Below the pieces are notes generated by a model that worked only from the letters and a program-made list of their open reading frames with translations, was not told where the DNA came from and made no database searches. Of a DNA stretch of 64,000 nt, positions 25,735-34,511 are shown one piece after another. Position numbers and translations under genes: made by a program. This DNA comes from Anaerolineae bacterium (lineage in GTDB: Bacteria; Chloroflexota; Anaerolineae; Anaerolineales; Anaerolineaceae), in contig JABLXC010000001.1 of the NCBI GenBank assembly GCA_013178185.1, forward strand, positions 62,001 to 126,000, written 5' to 3'. Each line of letters begins with the position of its first letter. Position 1 is the first letter of the stretch.

Positions 25735-27095
25735 CCGACCTCCTCTCTGGCAGCCGCCCGCCGGATTTCCAGTTCCTGGACGATGCGGCGGTGGCTCTCC
25801 CGGCTGAGGGGGTAGAGCAAGGCAAAGACAATCCCGCTGCAAAGCAACAACGCCGGGATGGGGCCGATCACCAGCCGGATGCCCAGCAGGGCACTTTCGC
25901 TTTGCTGGGGAACGTTGGGGATGTAGCCGGTTGCTTCTAGCGCCAGCAGAACAAGCGGGATGGCGAGGGAAGAGGCTATTTTTTGCGCCAGGGTAATCAG
26001 GCTGTAGAACATGCCCTCGTGCCGCTGGCCGGTTTGCCATTCGTCCCATTCGATCGCATCTGGCAGAATCGACCATGGCAGTACGTGTGCAGCGCTGACG
26101 CCGACACCCGCCAGGACGCAGAGCGTGAATATGAGCGGGAGAGCTGCCGAGGCGTTCAGCGTGATGAGCGCCAGTTGGACGAGCGCCCAAAAAGCCACCC
26201 CGGCGCTGTAAGCCAGTCGCTTATTCCAGCGCCGCGAAGCCCATTCCCAAAAGGGCAGCGCCAGGATCGCCGTGATAAAAATGGTGGCCATGATCCCATC
26301 GCCCTGCGCCTCGCGTTGCACGACGTACTTGACGAAATACAACAGTGTGGTCTGCAGGATATCCATTGATGCCCAGGTGAGCAGGAAGATCACCGCCCCA
26401 AAGACGAAAGGGCGGTTCTTAAAAGCTGCCTGCAACGACTCTTTCAGGCTGGGCTGTTTTTGCTGTAAGAATTCAGCCCGCTCGCGGGTACCCAAAAACA
26501 CAAGCAGCAGGGGCAACGCGCTGGCAAATGCAAAAATGGTCCCCATCAGCAGCACGCGTCCAGCGTTTTGGGGCTGGAAAGAACCAACGATGAGCAGGGG
26601 AATGGTGAAAGCGATCAGACTGCCCAGGATCGAGAAGAACATGCGGTAGGTGGTCAGCGTGGTGCGCTCATCGTAGTTATCCGTCAGTTCGGGCGTGAGG
26701 GCAAAATAGGGCATATACACGAAGGTGGCGGCGGCGTCGAAAAGGACATACACTGCTGCATAATAAGCGGCCAGGAGCGTCTGGCTTTCGAAGGGCGGTT
26801 TGACCCACATCAGAATGTAAGCCAGCGCAAAGGGAAGCGCCCCGAACAGAAGGAAAGGCCGCCTTCTGCCCCAGCGGGTGCGGGTGCGATCAGAGAGGTG
26901 GCCGATAAGCGGGTCGTTGATATAGTCCCAACTGCGGCCGATAAAGATCGCAATTGCGGCAATGCCAGGCCTCAACCCGACGACATCGGTCAGGAAGATG
27001 GCGAAGTACGCGCCGATGATGGTCAGCGTCAGGCTGAAGCCGGTATCCCCAAAACCGTAGACCAATTTAGTCCGTCTGGAAAGGTGCGTCTGCAT
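25731..27095 (-). CDS. GPH-family sugar:cation symporter (MFS)
   Basis: A 454-residue, 12-helix transporter. The GPH signature is clear near the N-terminus: 'DYINDPLIGHLSDRTRTRWG' followed by 'RRRPF'. Members (MelB, XynB/YicJ, GusB) bring in glycosides, pentosides or hexuronides with H+ or Na+; others in this type of genome have unknown cargo. It is translationally coupled to the downstream GNAT-like gene. The cargo cannot be told, and nothing near it is a glycosidase. Confidence 0.85.
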   Translation of the reverse strand: MQTHLSRRTKLVYGFGDTGFSLTLTIIGAYFAIFLTDVVGLRPGIAAIAIFIGRSWDYINDPLIGHLSDRTRTRWGRRRPFLLFGALPFALAYILMWVKPPFESQTLLAAYYAAVYVLFDAAATFVYMPYFALTPELTDNYDERTTLTTYRMFFSILGSLIAFTIPLLIVGSFQPQNAGRVLLMGTIFAFASALPLLLVFLGTRERAEFLQQKQPSLKESLQAAFKNRPFVFGAVIFLLTWASMDILQTTLLYFVKYVVQREAQGDGIMATIFITAILALPFWEWASRRWNKRLAYSAGVAFWALVQLALITLNASAALPLIFTLCVLAGVGVSAAHVLPWSILPDAIEWDEWQTGQRHEGMFYSLITLAQKIASSLAIPLVLLALEATGYIPNVPQQSESALLGIRLVIGPIPALLLCSGIVFALLYPLSRESHRRIVQELEIRRAAAREEVG

Positions 27096-27126
27096 GAAAG
27101 CTGTTTTTGAGGCTGTCTTTGGGCAT

Positions 27127-27834
27127 TTAGCCGAACAGCGGCAGGCGAGCGCCGTTCAGCCTTCCGCCTTCCGGAGAGCAGAGGTACAGGATGGCGGCTG
27201 TGATCTCCTCCGGTGTGCTCCATCCGGCATTGGCGGGGGTAGGGGCCTGATCGCGTTTGTGTTCGGTATCAATGAAGCTGACCTGGATGATGTTGGCGGT
27301 CACGCCGGAGCCTTTTAGATCCTGCGCCAGCGAGAGAGTCATCGCCTCCAGGGCGGCTTTGCCGGCCGCGTAGGGGGCGCCTTTGGCGGAGGGCTGTACC
27401 GCCGAAGGCGCCGAGATGACCACAAAACGTCCCCAACCGTTGGCGGTCATGAGCGGGATGAAGCCCTGGGCGGTGTGAAAAGCGCTCCATAGGTGCTGGT
27501 CGAGCATGGCGGCCATATCATGTTCGGGCGTCTCTACCAGCGGCTTGCCGCCCACCCATCCGCCTACGGTGTGGATGAGGATATCCACTTTCCCAAAACG
27601 GTGCAGCACATCCTGGGCTGCCTGGCGGGCCGATTCGGCGCGGCGGAGATCATAGGCGCCGAACCAGGCGCTTTGAGCGGGCAGGTTGAGCGCTTTGGAC
27701 AGGGTCTGAAGTTTCTGGGTATTCGTGCTGATCAGCGCCAGCCGTGCCCCGTTGGCGGCAAATTGCCTGGTTACCACGCTGCCCAGCCCGCCGGTCGCGC
27801 CGGTAATGACGCAGACTCGATTTTTTAATTCCAT
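27127..27834 (-). CDS. Short-chain dehydrogenase/reductase
   Basis: A 235-residue classical SDR with 'TGATGGLG' for nucleotide binding, catalytic Ser in 'VVISAPSA' and Tyr/Lys in 'PYAAGKAAL'. It is a little short compared with the usual 250 residues. It lies 31 bases upstream of the GPH symporter gene on the same strand, so it may be cotranscribed. The substrate is unknown. Confidence 0.8.
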   Translation of the reverse strand: MELKNRVCVITGATGGLGSVVTRQFAANGARLALISTNTQKLQTLSKALNLPAQSAWFGAYDLRRAESARQAAQDVLHRFGKVDILIHTVGGWVGGKPLVETPEHDMAAMLDQHLWSAFHTAQGFIPLMTANGWGRFVVISAPSAVQPSAKGAPYAAGKAALEAMTLSLAQDLKGSGVTANIIQVSFIDTEHKRDQAPTPANAGWSTPEEITAAILYLCSPEGGRLNGARLPLFG

Positions 27835-27935
27835 ATAGCCTCGCTTTCCGTGATATCAAGAACACTGAGGCACGCAATAAGATTCGACGCTCTGCCTCGT
27901 TTCCCCGTGAACGCGGCGAAACCCGCTCGGGGCGC

Positions 27936-28781
27936 TCATTCCGCCTGGATCACCGGCGGGCCCTGTTGAATGCGCTTTATGATGGCGGCGTTTCCTGTAC
28001 CGGATCGCATGGCATCTAGCTCAGTCCAGCGTGCCTCGATCCACCAGGTGGCCCCCGCCTCTTGCCAGGGACGCACGATCGCTGCTGCCTGGGCAGGGTC
28101 TTCGCCCGGTGTTTCGCCCTCTACCACGATATCGAACGGAGCGCTTTTCTCACGGTGTTCCTGGATATAGGCGCTCATGGTGCGCAGCTCTTCGGGAGCA
28201 AGTCGGGCCGCGCCGCTGGGTCGAAGGATTTGCGGCAGCAGCCCGTCGTATCGCATGGCGCGCTGCATGGATTTTTTGCTCGGCCAGGCGGCAGCCACCC
28301 AGATTGGAATGCGCGGCTGCTGCGCCGGTGGGGGCGGCGGGTAGAAGTTCGAGGGCTTCACCTGGTAATGTTTGCCGGAAAATTCGAAGGGCTGGCCGCG
28401 CCATAAACCAGTCAAAATCTCCAGGCCTTCATCAAGCAGCTCGGCGCGGGTCTTCCGATCAATGACTTCGCCAAATTCGGCAAAGCCGGTGTCTACCGCG
28501 CCCAGCCCGACCGAGAGAATGACGCGCCCGTTGGAGAGGTTATCCAGTGTGGCAGCCTCGCTGGCGAGCTTCCAGGGGCGCATGCGCGAGAGGGGCGAGA
28601 GCATGGTACCCAGCCGGATGCGTTCGGTGCGCATGGCCGCAGCGGTCAACAATACCCAGGCATCCAGCCCCCAGACGGGTTCCCAAACAAAGAAACCATC
28701 CCAACCGGCCTGCTCTGCCTGAGCAGCCAGTTCGGCGGCTATCCGGGCGTCGCCATAAGGCAGTACGAAACCAAATTTCAT
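27936..28781 (-). CDS. LLM-class flavin-dependent oxidoreductase
   Basis: A 281-residue TIM-barrel of the luciferase-like monooxygenase family: 'MKFGFVLPYGDARIAAELA' start, 'GWDGFFVWEP', 'RIRLGTMLSPLSRMRPWKLA', and 'LDNLSNGRVILSVGLG'. The family uses FMN or coenzyme F420; the early residues give no decision between them. The start ATG follows AGGAGG. It lies 101 bases upstream of the SDR gene on the same strand. Confidence 0.82.
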   Translation of the reverse strand: MKFGFVLPYGDARIAAELAAQAEQAGWDGFFVWEPVWGLDAWVLLTAAAMRTERIRLGTMLSPLSRMRPWKLASEAATLDNLSNGRVILSVGLGAVDTGFAEFGEVIDRKTRAELLDEGLEILTGLWRGQPFEFSGKHYQVKPSNFYPPPPPAQQPRIPIWVAAAWPSKKSMQRAMRYDGLLPQILRPSGAARLAPEELRTMSAYIQEHREKSAPFDIVVEGETPGEDPAQAAAIVRPWQEAGATWWIEARWTELDAMRSGTGNAAIIKRIQQGPPVIQAE

Positions 28782-29007
28782 CTAGCCTCCTTTCAGGCCG
28801 AGAGTTTGTTCGCGGCGCAGCCTAAATAACTGATGAGGAGACGGGCAGCCCTGCCAACTGATTTGGTATGCAACCCAATTATAACCAGGGTAGCGGTATG
28901 AAGGAACTGCTCGAAGCAGCTCAAAGCCGGATTGTTGTCAATAGATTGATGTATTTTGCCGCTGGTTTTAGCTTGCTCTTGTGCGGCGGCGTCAGCCAAC
29001 TAAGGGG

Positions 29008-30207
29008 TCAAGACTCGGCGCTTTTGACGACGTAGAAAGTATCCGCCGATCCCATGACGCGGTCCAGAGCAAAGGGGCGGATGTCAATTAAATCGCAGCG
29101 GCCTTTGACGACCAGCTCGGCGACGATTTCACCGGCGATGGGCGAATTAATGATCGAGGATCGAAAGGCGGTTGCCATCACCAGCCCTTCCAGCCCTGGC
29201 ACCGGTCCGATGAAGGGACAGCCATCTTCGGTATAGGTGGTTGGCGCTGTCCAGGTTCGGAGCAGGCGAATCTTTCGTAGCGCTGGAAAGTATCTTCCGG
29301 CCATGATCGCCATCGCCTTCGGCGCCAGCGAGCTGATGGCGGGATTGAGGGATTCGCCCGGGCGGTCGGCCTGCGAGATGAGAAAATTGCCGTCCGTCGT
29401 TTGCCGCAAACCGAGGAAGGCCAGTTCGACGTCCTTTTTCCCGTTTAACTCTAACTCGACGTGGTCTGCAGAGCTGATGATGGAGCGCAACTTGAGGTTT
29501 GGCGCTGGTTCGGTCACCATGGCAGAGGCGCGGAAGGTGTGGATTTTCCAATCCTGTCCGAGCATCATTCCCAGGCGGCGCGTCCAGGCGGCGGTCGCCA
29601 GGATGGTTGTAGCCGCGCTGAAACTGCCCCGATCGGTGTGCACGCCCTGCACCCTCCCGGATTGAACATTAAAACCGGTCACCTCGGTAAAGGTGTGCAG
29701 CGACAGGCCAAGGGGTATGCCGCGCCTTAAGTAGGCCCACATCAGGCGAAATGGGTTGATCTGCCCCTGGTGGGGGGCATACATGGCCCCCACCAGGGTA
29801 CGTGGGTCAATCATTTCTTCGATCAGGTGAACCTGTTTTGCCGGCAACATCTCGCAGGCGATCCCGGCCTGCGAAAGGGCGGCTGCCCGTTCGAGAGAAC
29901 TGTTCCAATGCTCTTCGGTGGGAAGCAGGTGGAGGATGCCGGTTCGTTTAAAATCCAGCGACATGCCCAACTCTTCTTCCAGGCGCTCATAGCGCGAGAA
30001 ACTGGTGGTTACCAGCGGGATGCTGTGTTTGAGTTCCACATCGTTCGACTGCACCATCCCCAGGTTCGCGCCGGAAGCCCCGGCGCCCACCTGACCCTGG
30101 TCGAGCAGGGCGGTTTTTAGGCCAGCGGCGGCCAGATGGTAAGCGATGGAACACCCTACCACACCGGCGCCGACCACAAGAACGTCAAAGGAATATCTTT
30201 CTGGCAT
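29008..30207 (-). CDS. DAO-family FAD-dependent amino acid dehydrogenase, copy 1
   Basis: A 399-residue flavoprotein with 'VLVVGAGVVGCSIAYHLA' at the N-terminus and a DAO-type catalytic domain (glycine/sarcosine oxidase, HcnC, D-amino-acid and proline dehydrogenase relatives). It is very similar to the next gene upstream along its entire length ('VGAGASGANxGMVQSNDVE', 'GxxWKIHTFRASAMV', 'TYTEDGCPFIGPV'), clearly a tandem duplicate. With the BFD-type FAD protein and the 2Fe-2S protein upstream it would form an HcnABC/OoxAB-like dehydrogenase that passes electrons to the respiratory chain. The substrate is not determined. Confidence 0.82.
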   Translation of the reverse strand: MPERYSFDVLVVGAGVVGCSIAYHLAAAGLKTALLDQGQVGAGASGANLGMVQSNDVELKHSIPLVTTSFSRYERLEEELGMSLDFKRTGILHLLPTEEHWNSSLERAAALSQAGIACEMLPAKQVHLIEEMIDPRTLVGAMYAPHQGQINPFRLMWAYLRRGIPLGLSLHTFTEVTGFNVQSGRVQGVHTDRGSFSAATTILATAAWTRRLGMMLGQDWKIHTFRASAMVTEPAPNLKLRSIISSADHVELELNGKKDVELAFLGLRQTTDGNFLISQADRPGESLNPAISSLAPKAMAIMAGRYFPALRKIRLLRTWTAPTTYTEDGCPFIGPVPGLEGLVMATAFRSSIINSPIAGEIVAELVVKGRCDLIDIRPFALDRVMGSADTFYVVKSAES

Positions 30208-30254
30208 GGCTTAACCAGGAAAGCGGTTCGAAAAAAGCATCTGCCCCGGCATGT

Positions 30255-31475
30255 TTAGAAGTTCTCTTCCATGGTTCCAGAATACGAACTTTTTACCGTG
30301 TAAATAGTCTCCGCCTCCTTCATTACCCGGTCAGGGGCAAAAGGAGAGATATCAATTACATCGCAGCGGCCAGTGGTGACCAGTTGGGTGACGACTTCTC
30401 CCGCCAGCGGGGAATGAATGATCGCAGAACGGTAAGAGGCAGCCAGGATCAGTCCCTCGATCTCTTTGACGGGACCCAGCAGCGGACATCCGTCATCGGT
30501 ATAGGTGGTCGCGGCGGTCCAGGCGCGCAGAATGCGGGCTTTTCTGAGCATGGGGAAGAAACGCCCTGCCATCATGGCTATCGTCTTGGGAGCGGCATGG
30601 CTGATGGCTGGATTTGTCACTTCGCCGGGGCGGTCTGCCTGCGCGATGAGGAAATGCCCGTCCGGAGTTTGCGAAAGCGCCAGCACGGTCAGCTCTGCAT
30701 CATCCTTACCGGTCACTTCCATTTCAATGTGGTCGGCGGTTGCGATAATCGTGTTTAACTTCAAATCGTAAATTGGCTCGCTGACCATCGCTGAGGCACG
30801 GAAGGTGTGAATATTCCAGTCCTGTCCGATTAGCCTTCCCAACGGGCGCGTCCAGGCGGCGGTTGCGAGGACTACTGTACCAGCGCTGAAATGTCCTCGA
30901 TTGGTGTGTACACCGCGCATCCGTCCATTCTCGATATCAAAGCCGGTGACTTCTGTGTAGGTGAATAGCGCCAGCCCCAGGGGGATCGCCCGCCGAAGAT
31001 AAGCCCACATCAGCAGGAAGGGGTTCAACTGACCTTGATAAGAGGAATAGGTGCCGCCGTACAAGGCGCTGGTATCAACCATCGGCTCGATTTCCCGGAT
31101 CCTTTCGGGTGGGATAAATTCGTACGGGATGCCGGCGGCGGTGAGTATTTTGGCGCGCTCTTCGGAGGCTTTCCATTGCGCTTCGGTGGAGAGCAGGCGC
31201 AACGCCCCGATCCGCCTGAACCCAATTGACATGCCGAGCTCTTCTTCCAGGGTGTTATAGCGGGCGTAGCTGGCCAGGACCATCGGGATGCTATGTTCGA
31301 TTTCGACATCGTTCGATTGCACCATGCCAAAATTTGCGCCGGACGCCCCTGCGCCAACCTGTTCTTTTTCCAGTAAAGCCGTTTTGAGGCCTGCTTTTGT
31401 CAGGTGGTAGGCGATTGAGCAGCCAATTACACCGGCTCCGACTACGACCACGTCGTAAGATTTGTTGTCGCTCAT
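30255..31475 (-). CDS. DAO-family FAD-dependent amino acid dehydrogenase, copy 2
   Basis: A 406-residue paralogue of the previous entry, with 'VVVVGAGVIGCSIAYHLT' and the same DAO domain blocks. The frame is open upstream to 31631, but the ATG at 31475 is right: it lies past the stop of the BFD-type gene at 31498, has GGGAGAAAT before it, and starts at the family's usual N-terminus. Having two intact catalytic subunits beside one set of electron-transfer subunits suggests that they share partners and differ in substrate. Confidence 0.82.
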   Translation of the reverse strand: MSDNKSYDVVVVGAGVIGCSIAYHLTKAGLKTALLEKEQVGAGASGANFGMVQSNDVEIEHSIPMVLASYARYNTLEEELGMSIGFRRIGALRLLSTEAQWKASEERAKILTAAGIPYEFIPPERIREIEPMVDTSALYGGTYSSYQGQLNPFLLMWAYLRRAIPLGLALFTYTEVTGFDIENGRMRGVHTNRGHFSAGTVVLATAAWTRPLGRLIGQDWNIHTFRASAMVSEPIYDLKLNTIIATADHIEMEVTGKDDAELTVLALSQTPDGHFLIAQADRPGEVTNPAISHAAPKTIAMMAGRFFPMLRKARILRAWTAATTYTDDGCPLLGPVKEIEGLILAASYRSAIIHSPLAGEVVTQLVTTGRCDVIDISPFAPDRVMKEAETIYTVKSSYSGTMEENF

Positions 31476-31497
31476 TCTACAATTTCTCCCTGTGCTA

Positions 31498-32916
31498 TCA
31501 CTGTTCTGGCTCGTGTTCTTCGATTGCCCACAAGGGGATGGGGTGAACCGGCGGGCGGATATTGTAATAGCGCACTTCTTGTACCGTCCGGCCGGTCTCA
31601 GCGGCCATAATCTGAGCGATAATACTGCCACAGGTGCGGCCCTGGCAGTTGCCCATCCCGCTGCGGGTCAGGTTTTTTAGATCGGTGACGGTTTGCGTTC
31701 CATAGGAGATGGCTTCGCGGATCTGGCCGAGCGTGACCTGTTCGCAGCGGCAGAGGATGGTATCGTCTTTTGCCAGGGTGTATAGCCCTGCTGGTGGCGA
31801 GAACAGGTCGCCTAGCAGGTCGGCAAAACGTCCCTCACGGCGCAGGGCTGCCCGCTCCTGGATGATAGCCCGCCGCGTCTGAATCTCGGCCCCGTGGCCG
31901 AGCTTTAAAGCGGCCGCATACCCGGCGATGCGTCCTTCGATCATGGCCATTTCTGCGCCGCCGATGCCGGCGCCATCGCCGACCGCAAATATACCGGGGC
32001 GTGAGGTTTCCAGGTTTTCATTCCGGCGCGGGATAAATCCGCCGCGCCCGGCAGAAAATTCCATCTCGCATTCCAGCAGCCGGATTAGTTCGGAGCTGGG
32101 TGTCAAGCCATACCCGACCACAATGGCGTCAACCGCTACAGTTTTCTCGCTATCTGAGATAGGTTTGCCATCCCTGCCCAACCGCGCCATCACAGCTTCG
32201 CGCACCCTTTCTTCTCCGTGCGCGGCGGTCACTGCCCAGCCTGTGCGGTAAGGAATGCCGGCGCTCACCAGGGTCTTGATATAGCCCAACCCTTCGCGCA
32301 TCCTGCTCCATTGCCCCCACAGGGCCGGCAGGTAAGGAATGCCGCGCCAGAGTAGATTAGCGGAGCTCTCTAGAACGCCGACGACTTCGGCGCCAGCCTG
32401 CGCCAGTTGCGCCGCGGCCGCCAGTTGCAGCGGGCCGCTGCCAGAGAGGAGCACCCGCCGTCCCGGCAACAGGCGTTGATGCTTGACCATTGTCAAAGCC
32501 GCGCCTGCAGTAACCACACCTGGCAAATCCCAGCCGGGAAAGGGGATAGAGCGGTCATAAGCGCCGGTGGCCAGGATGACCATCCGGGCGTTCAGGCGGG
32601 CCGGCGCATCCTTGCCGTGAAGTGTCAGACACCAGACGCCTGGCTGGGCGCCTTCGAAAATTCCCCACACCAGCGTATTCGGCCATACTTTGACGCCGGA
32701 CGAGGCTAGTTTTTGGAATAGTTTTTGCGCCTTGAGGTGATGCTCAGTACGATCCTCGCACTGAAACGCCTCGGGAAGCTGCTTGAAGTATTGCCCGCCT
32801 GGACGAGCAGAAGAATCGATCAGGATCACTTCTACACCGGCCTGCGCGGCTGTGACGGCCGCTTCGATCCCGGCCGGGCCGGCGCCGATCACTGCCAGTT
32901 CGACGATATCGTTCAT
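31498..32916 (-). CDS. FAD/NAD(P)-type oxidoreductase with BFD-like [2Fe-2S] domain (HcnB/OoxA-like)
   Basis: A 472-residue protein: an N-terminal dinucleotide-binding motif 'VIGAGPAGIEAAVTAAQAG', a second one near 'LSGSGPLQLAAAAQLAQAG', and a C-terminal BFD-type four-Cys cluster site ('CRCEQVTLGQIREA' ... 'GNCQGRTCG'). This is the middle subunit of heteromeric amino-acid dehydrogenases (HcnB, OoxA, hydroxyproline and proline dehydrogenases). Its ATG at 32916 overlaps the stop of the 2Fe-2S gene (ATGA), so the two are translated together. Confidence 0.85.
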   Translation of the reverse strand: MNDIVELAVIGAGPAGIEAAVTAAQAGVEVILIDSSARPGGQYFKQLPEAFQCEDRTEHHLKAQKLFQKLASSGVKVWPNTLVWGIFEGAQPGVWCLTLHGKDAPARLNARMVILATGAYDRSIPFPGWDLPGVVTAGAALTMVKHQRLLPGRRVLLSGSGPLQLAAAAQLAQAGAEVVGVLESSANLLWRGIPYLPALWGQWSRMREGLGYIKTLVSAGIPYRTGWAVTAAHGEERVREAVMARLGRDGKPISDSEKTVAVDAIVVGYGLTPSSELIRLLECEMEFSAGRGGFIPRRNENLETSRPGIFAVGDGAGIGGAEMAMIEGRIAGYAAALKLGHGAEIQTRRAIIQERAALRREGRFADLLGDLFSPPAGLYTLAKDDTILCRCEQVTLGQIREAISYGTQTVTDLKNLTRSGMGNCQGRTCGSIIAQIMAAETGRTVQEVRYYNIRPPVHPIPLWAIEEHEPEQ

Positions 32917-33218
32917 GGTTTCACCTGTCCTGCGGTTTCGATGGTCATCTGGTCTGCAACATAGGTCTGGCATGCCCGCAGATTGGGCGCCCCATTGATC
33001 GTGACGAGGCATTCATAACATACTCCCATGCCGCAATAGACGCTGGACGGGCGGCCGGTCTGGTGTTTGCGGCCAAAAACGGTGATCCCTTCCGCTTGTA
33101 AGACGGTTGATACCAGTTCCCCCTCAAAAGCCTGCACCTTTCTGCCGTCCACAATTACCTCAATACTTTTCCCCCGCTCAACTGCGGGGAGCTCAGGTGT
33201 AGATTTTGTAATGCGCAT
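32913..33218 (-). CDS. Small (2Fe-2S)-binding protein (Fer2_4, HcnA/OoxB-like)
   Basis: A 101-residue ferredoxin-like protein with the cluster motif 'CGMGVCYECLVTINGAPNL' ending in 'RACQ' (C-x4-C-x2-C-x11-C). It is the gamma subunit type of DAO-containing dehydrogenases. I chose the ATG at 33218 because AAGGGAAGGAAGC precedes it; a longer frame to 33389 adds residues with no family counterpart. The next gene overlaps by ATGA. Confidence 0.82.
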   Translation of the reverse strand: MRITKSTPELPAVERGKSIEVIVDGRKVQAFEGELVSTVLQAEGITVFGRKHQTGRPSSVYCGMGVCYECLVTINGAPNLRACQTYVADQMTIETAGQVKP

Positions 33219-33592
33219 GCTTCCTTCCCTTGTGATATGAAGAATTAGATCGTTTCTGGCTGTCATCGGCCTGTCTGGAAGCGAAGCGCTTTCCAGGAAT
33301 GACCGAATGGATTGAGTGAGATCAATTGATTTTTTTTGGGTATCTGATGCCAGAATTAAACCCACAAAGTTCCCATAAAATAGTACCAAAATGAAAATCT
33401 AATTTCAATGTATCTTTAATCACTATTTTAAAAAACAACGAAATATTAATTGTTATTGAACACCCGGCAGGGAAAAATGGATCCATGCCGGAGGCGGTAA
33501 CTCCGCCAATCTCAGGGAGCATGACGTCAATTAAATTGCCTGGGCAGTAGGACAACCAGGGGAGATGAACGTCTCTTTTATTCCTGGAGGAA
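33219..33592 (-). other. 374-base gap with an A/T-rich promoter zone and a cluster of hairpins
   Basis: No gene is supported here. Bases 33330-33460 are strikingly A/T-rich and probably hold the promoter of the 2Fe-2S/FAD/DAO genes. Bases 33465-33592 hold several inverted repeats: CCGGCA/TGCCGG around 33466-33501 with an inner ATGGATCCAT, GGCGG-TAACT-CCGCC around 33501-33516, GAGA/TCTC around 33563-33576 and an outer CCAGG/CCTGG. This looks like a structured RNA, but I could not match it to a known riboswitch on either strand. Confidence 0.45.
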
Positions 33593-34459
33593 TTACGCCT
33601 TCTTTTTTTGCGTTTCCCGCCAGCGCTGGAGGAAGCGGCGGCAGGCTGGATCCCGCTCGGTGAGCATATCCATCGCTCGTACGGACTCAATCAGCCCATC
33701 AATGCCCGGATTGATGAAGGCTGAGTCGAGTCCCCAGGACATCGCGCCCAGCAGATAAGCCAGGCCGATATGTTTTGGATCCGGCATGTTGCTGCCTGCA
33801 TTCCCAATTCCAAGCTGGGTGGTGATGCCCATTTCGTGCAGGATGGCGATGGTCTGCAGAGCAACCCGGTAGGCGCCGCTTTGCAACAAGCCTACTGGCA
33901 TACACATCGCGTCAATTACCACATCCTGGCGCGGGATGCCATAGCCCTCGCAGGCTTCCAGGATCACTTTGGCTTCGGCAACCCGCTCCTCTGCTGTCAT
34001 CGGTACGTGCGCCGAATAACGCCCCATTGGCATGCCGGCCACCGCCGCGCCGTATCGTTTGGCAATGGGCAGCAGGGTATCCAATAATGGTTGTTCTGCT
34101 GTCACCGTCCAGATGATGGATTTGTAAGGCCGAAGTTCAGAAAGAGCGGCTTCGATTGCTTCCGCGTTGCGGGTATCCAGCCCAATCGGGCTGCCAAGCT
34201 CATCGTGAATGGCGCGGGCGAGCCGTGGCAGCAGCTCCACTTCGTTGATTTCAGGGTGCGTGAGCAGGATGGCGGTCATATCGGTCCCGACCGCATGCCC
34301 CCAGCGTGCCAGTTCCAAAAAATAATCAATCTTGCCTCTGCTCAACGGCTCGATTACTTCTGGCGGCCTGTTAATGACGTAAAGCTGGTCGTTGATCAAC
34401 ATGGTGGGTTTGCCAGGGCCGTATTCCAGGGTTCCGTTTCGTGAGGTCAATGTTGTCAT
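33593..34459 (-). CDS. Pterin-dependent methyltransferase (AcsE/MtgA-like, DHPS fold)
   Basis: A 288-residue TIM-barrel of the dihydropteroate-synthase/pterin-binding family. Blocks such as 'IGLDTRNAEAIEAALS', 'YGAAVAGMPMG', 'VVIDAMCMPVGL' and 'TQLGIGNAGSNMPDP' fit methyltetrahydrofolate:corrinoid methyltransferases (AcsE, MtgA-type) rather than true DHPS, which has a different substrate loop. It would move a methyl group between a corrinoid protein and tetrahydrofolate. No corrinoid protein or MttB-type partner is adjacent. Its position beside the DAO-type dehydrogenase genes suggests N-methylated amino-acid breakdown, which is an inference. Confidence 0.75.
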   Translation of the reverse strand: MTTLTSRNGTLEYGPGKPTMLINDQLYVINRPPEVIEPLSRGKIDYFLELARWGHAVGTDMTAILLTHPEINEVELLPRLARAIHDELGSPIGLDTRNAEAIEAALSELRPYKSIIWTVTAEQPLLDTLLPIAKRYGAAVAGMPMGRYSAHVPMTAEERVAEAKVILEACEGYGIPRQDVVIDAMCMPVGLLQSGAYRVALQTIAILHEMGITTQLGIGNAGSNMPDPKHIGLAYLLGAMSWGLDSAFINPGIDGLIESVRAMDMLTERDPACRRFLQRWRETQKKKA

Positions 34460-34511
34460 AAATGGTTCCTATGAAGTAAGTTCTTAAACTACGGGTAGAC
34501 CAATTTCTCCA

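Noticed and set aside
25735-26190. Longer N-terminus for the GNAT-like protein
   Set aside because: That part is antisense-frame reading inside the GPH symporter gene on the same strand; the ATGA overlap and family motif set the start at 25734.
26568-27110. 180-residue plus frame opposite the symporter gene
   Set aside because: Complementary shadow of the GPH gene with Gly/Arg/Gln-rich random composition.
33465-33595. Glycine riboswitch
   Set aside because: Only fragments such as AATCTCAGG resemble the aptamer; the core and the second half do not fit, and that strand leads to no gene.
33322-33690. 122-residue minus frame in the gap before the 2Fe-2S gene
   Set aside because: It runs out of the methyltransferase gene's other frame into A/T-rich promoter-like DNA and has no family similarity.
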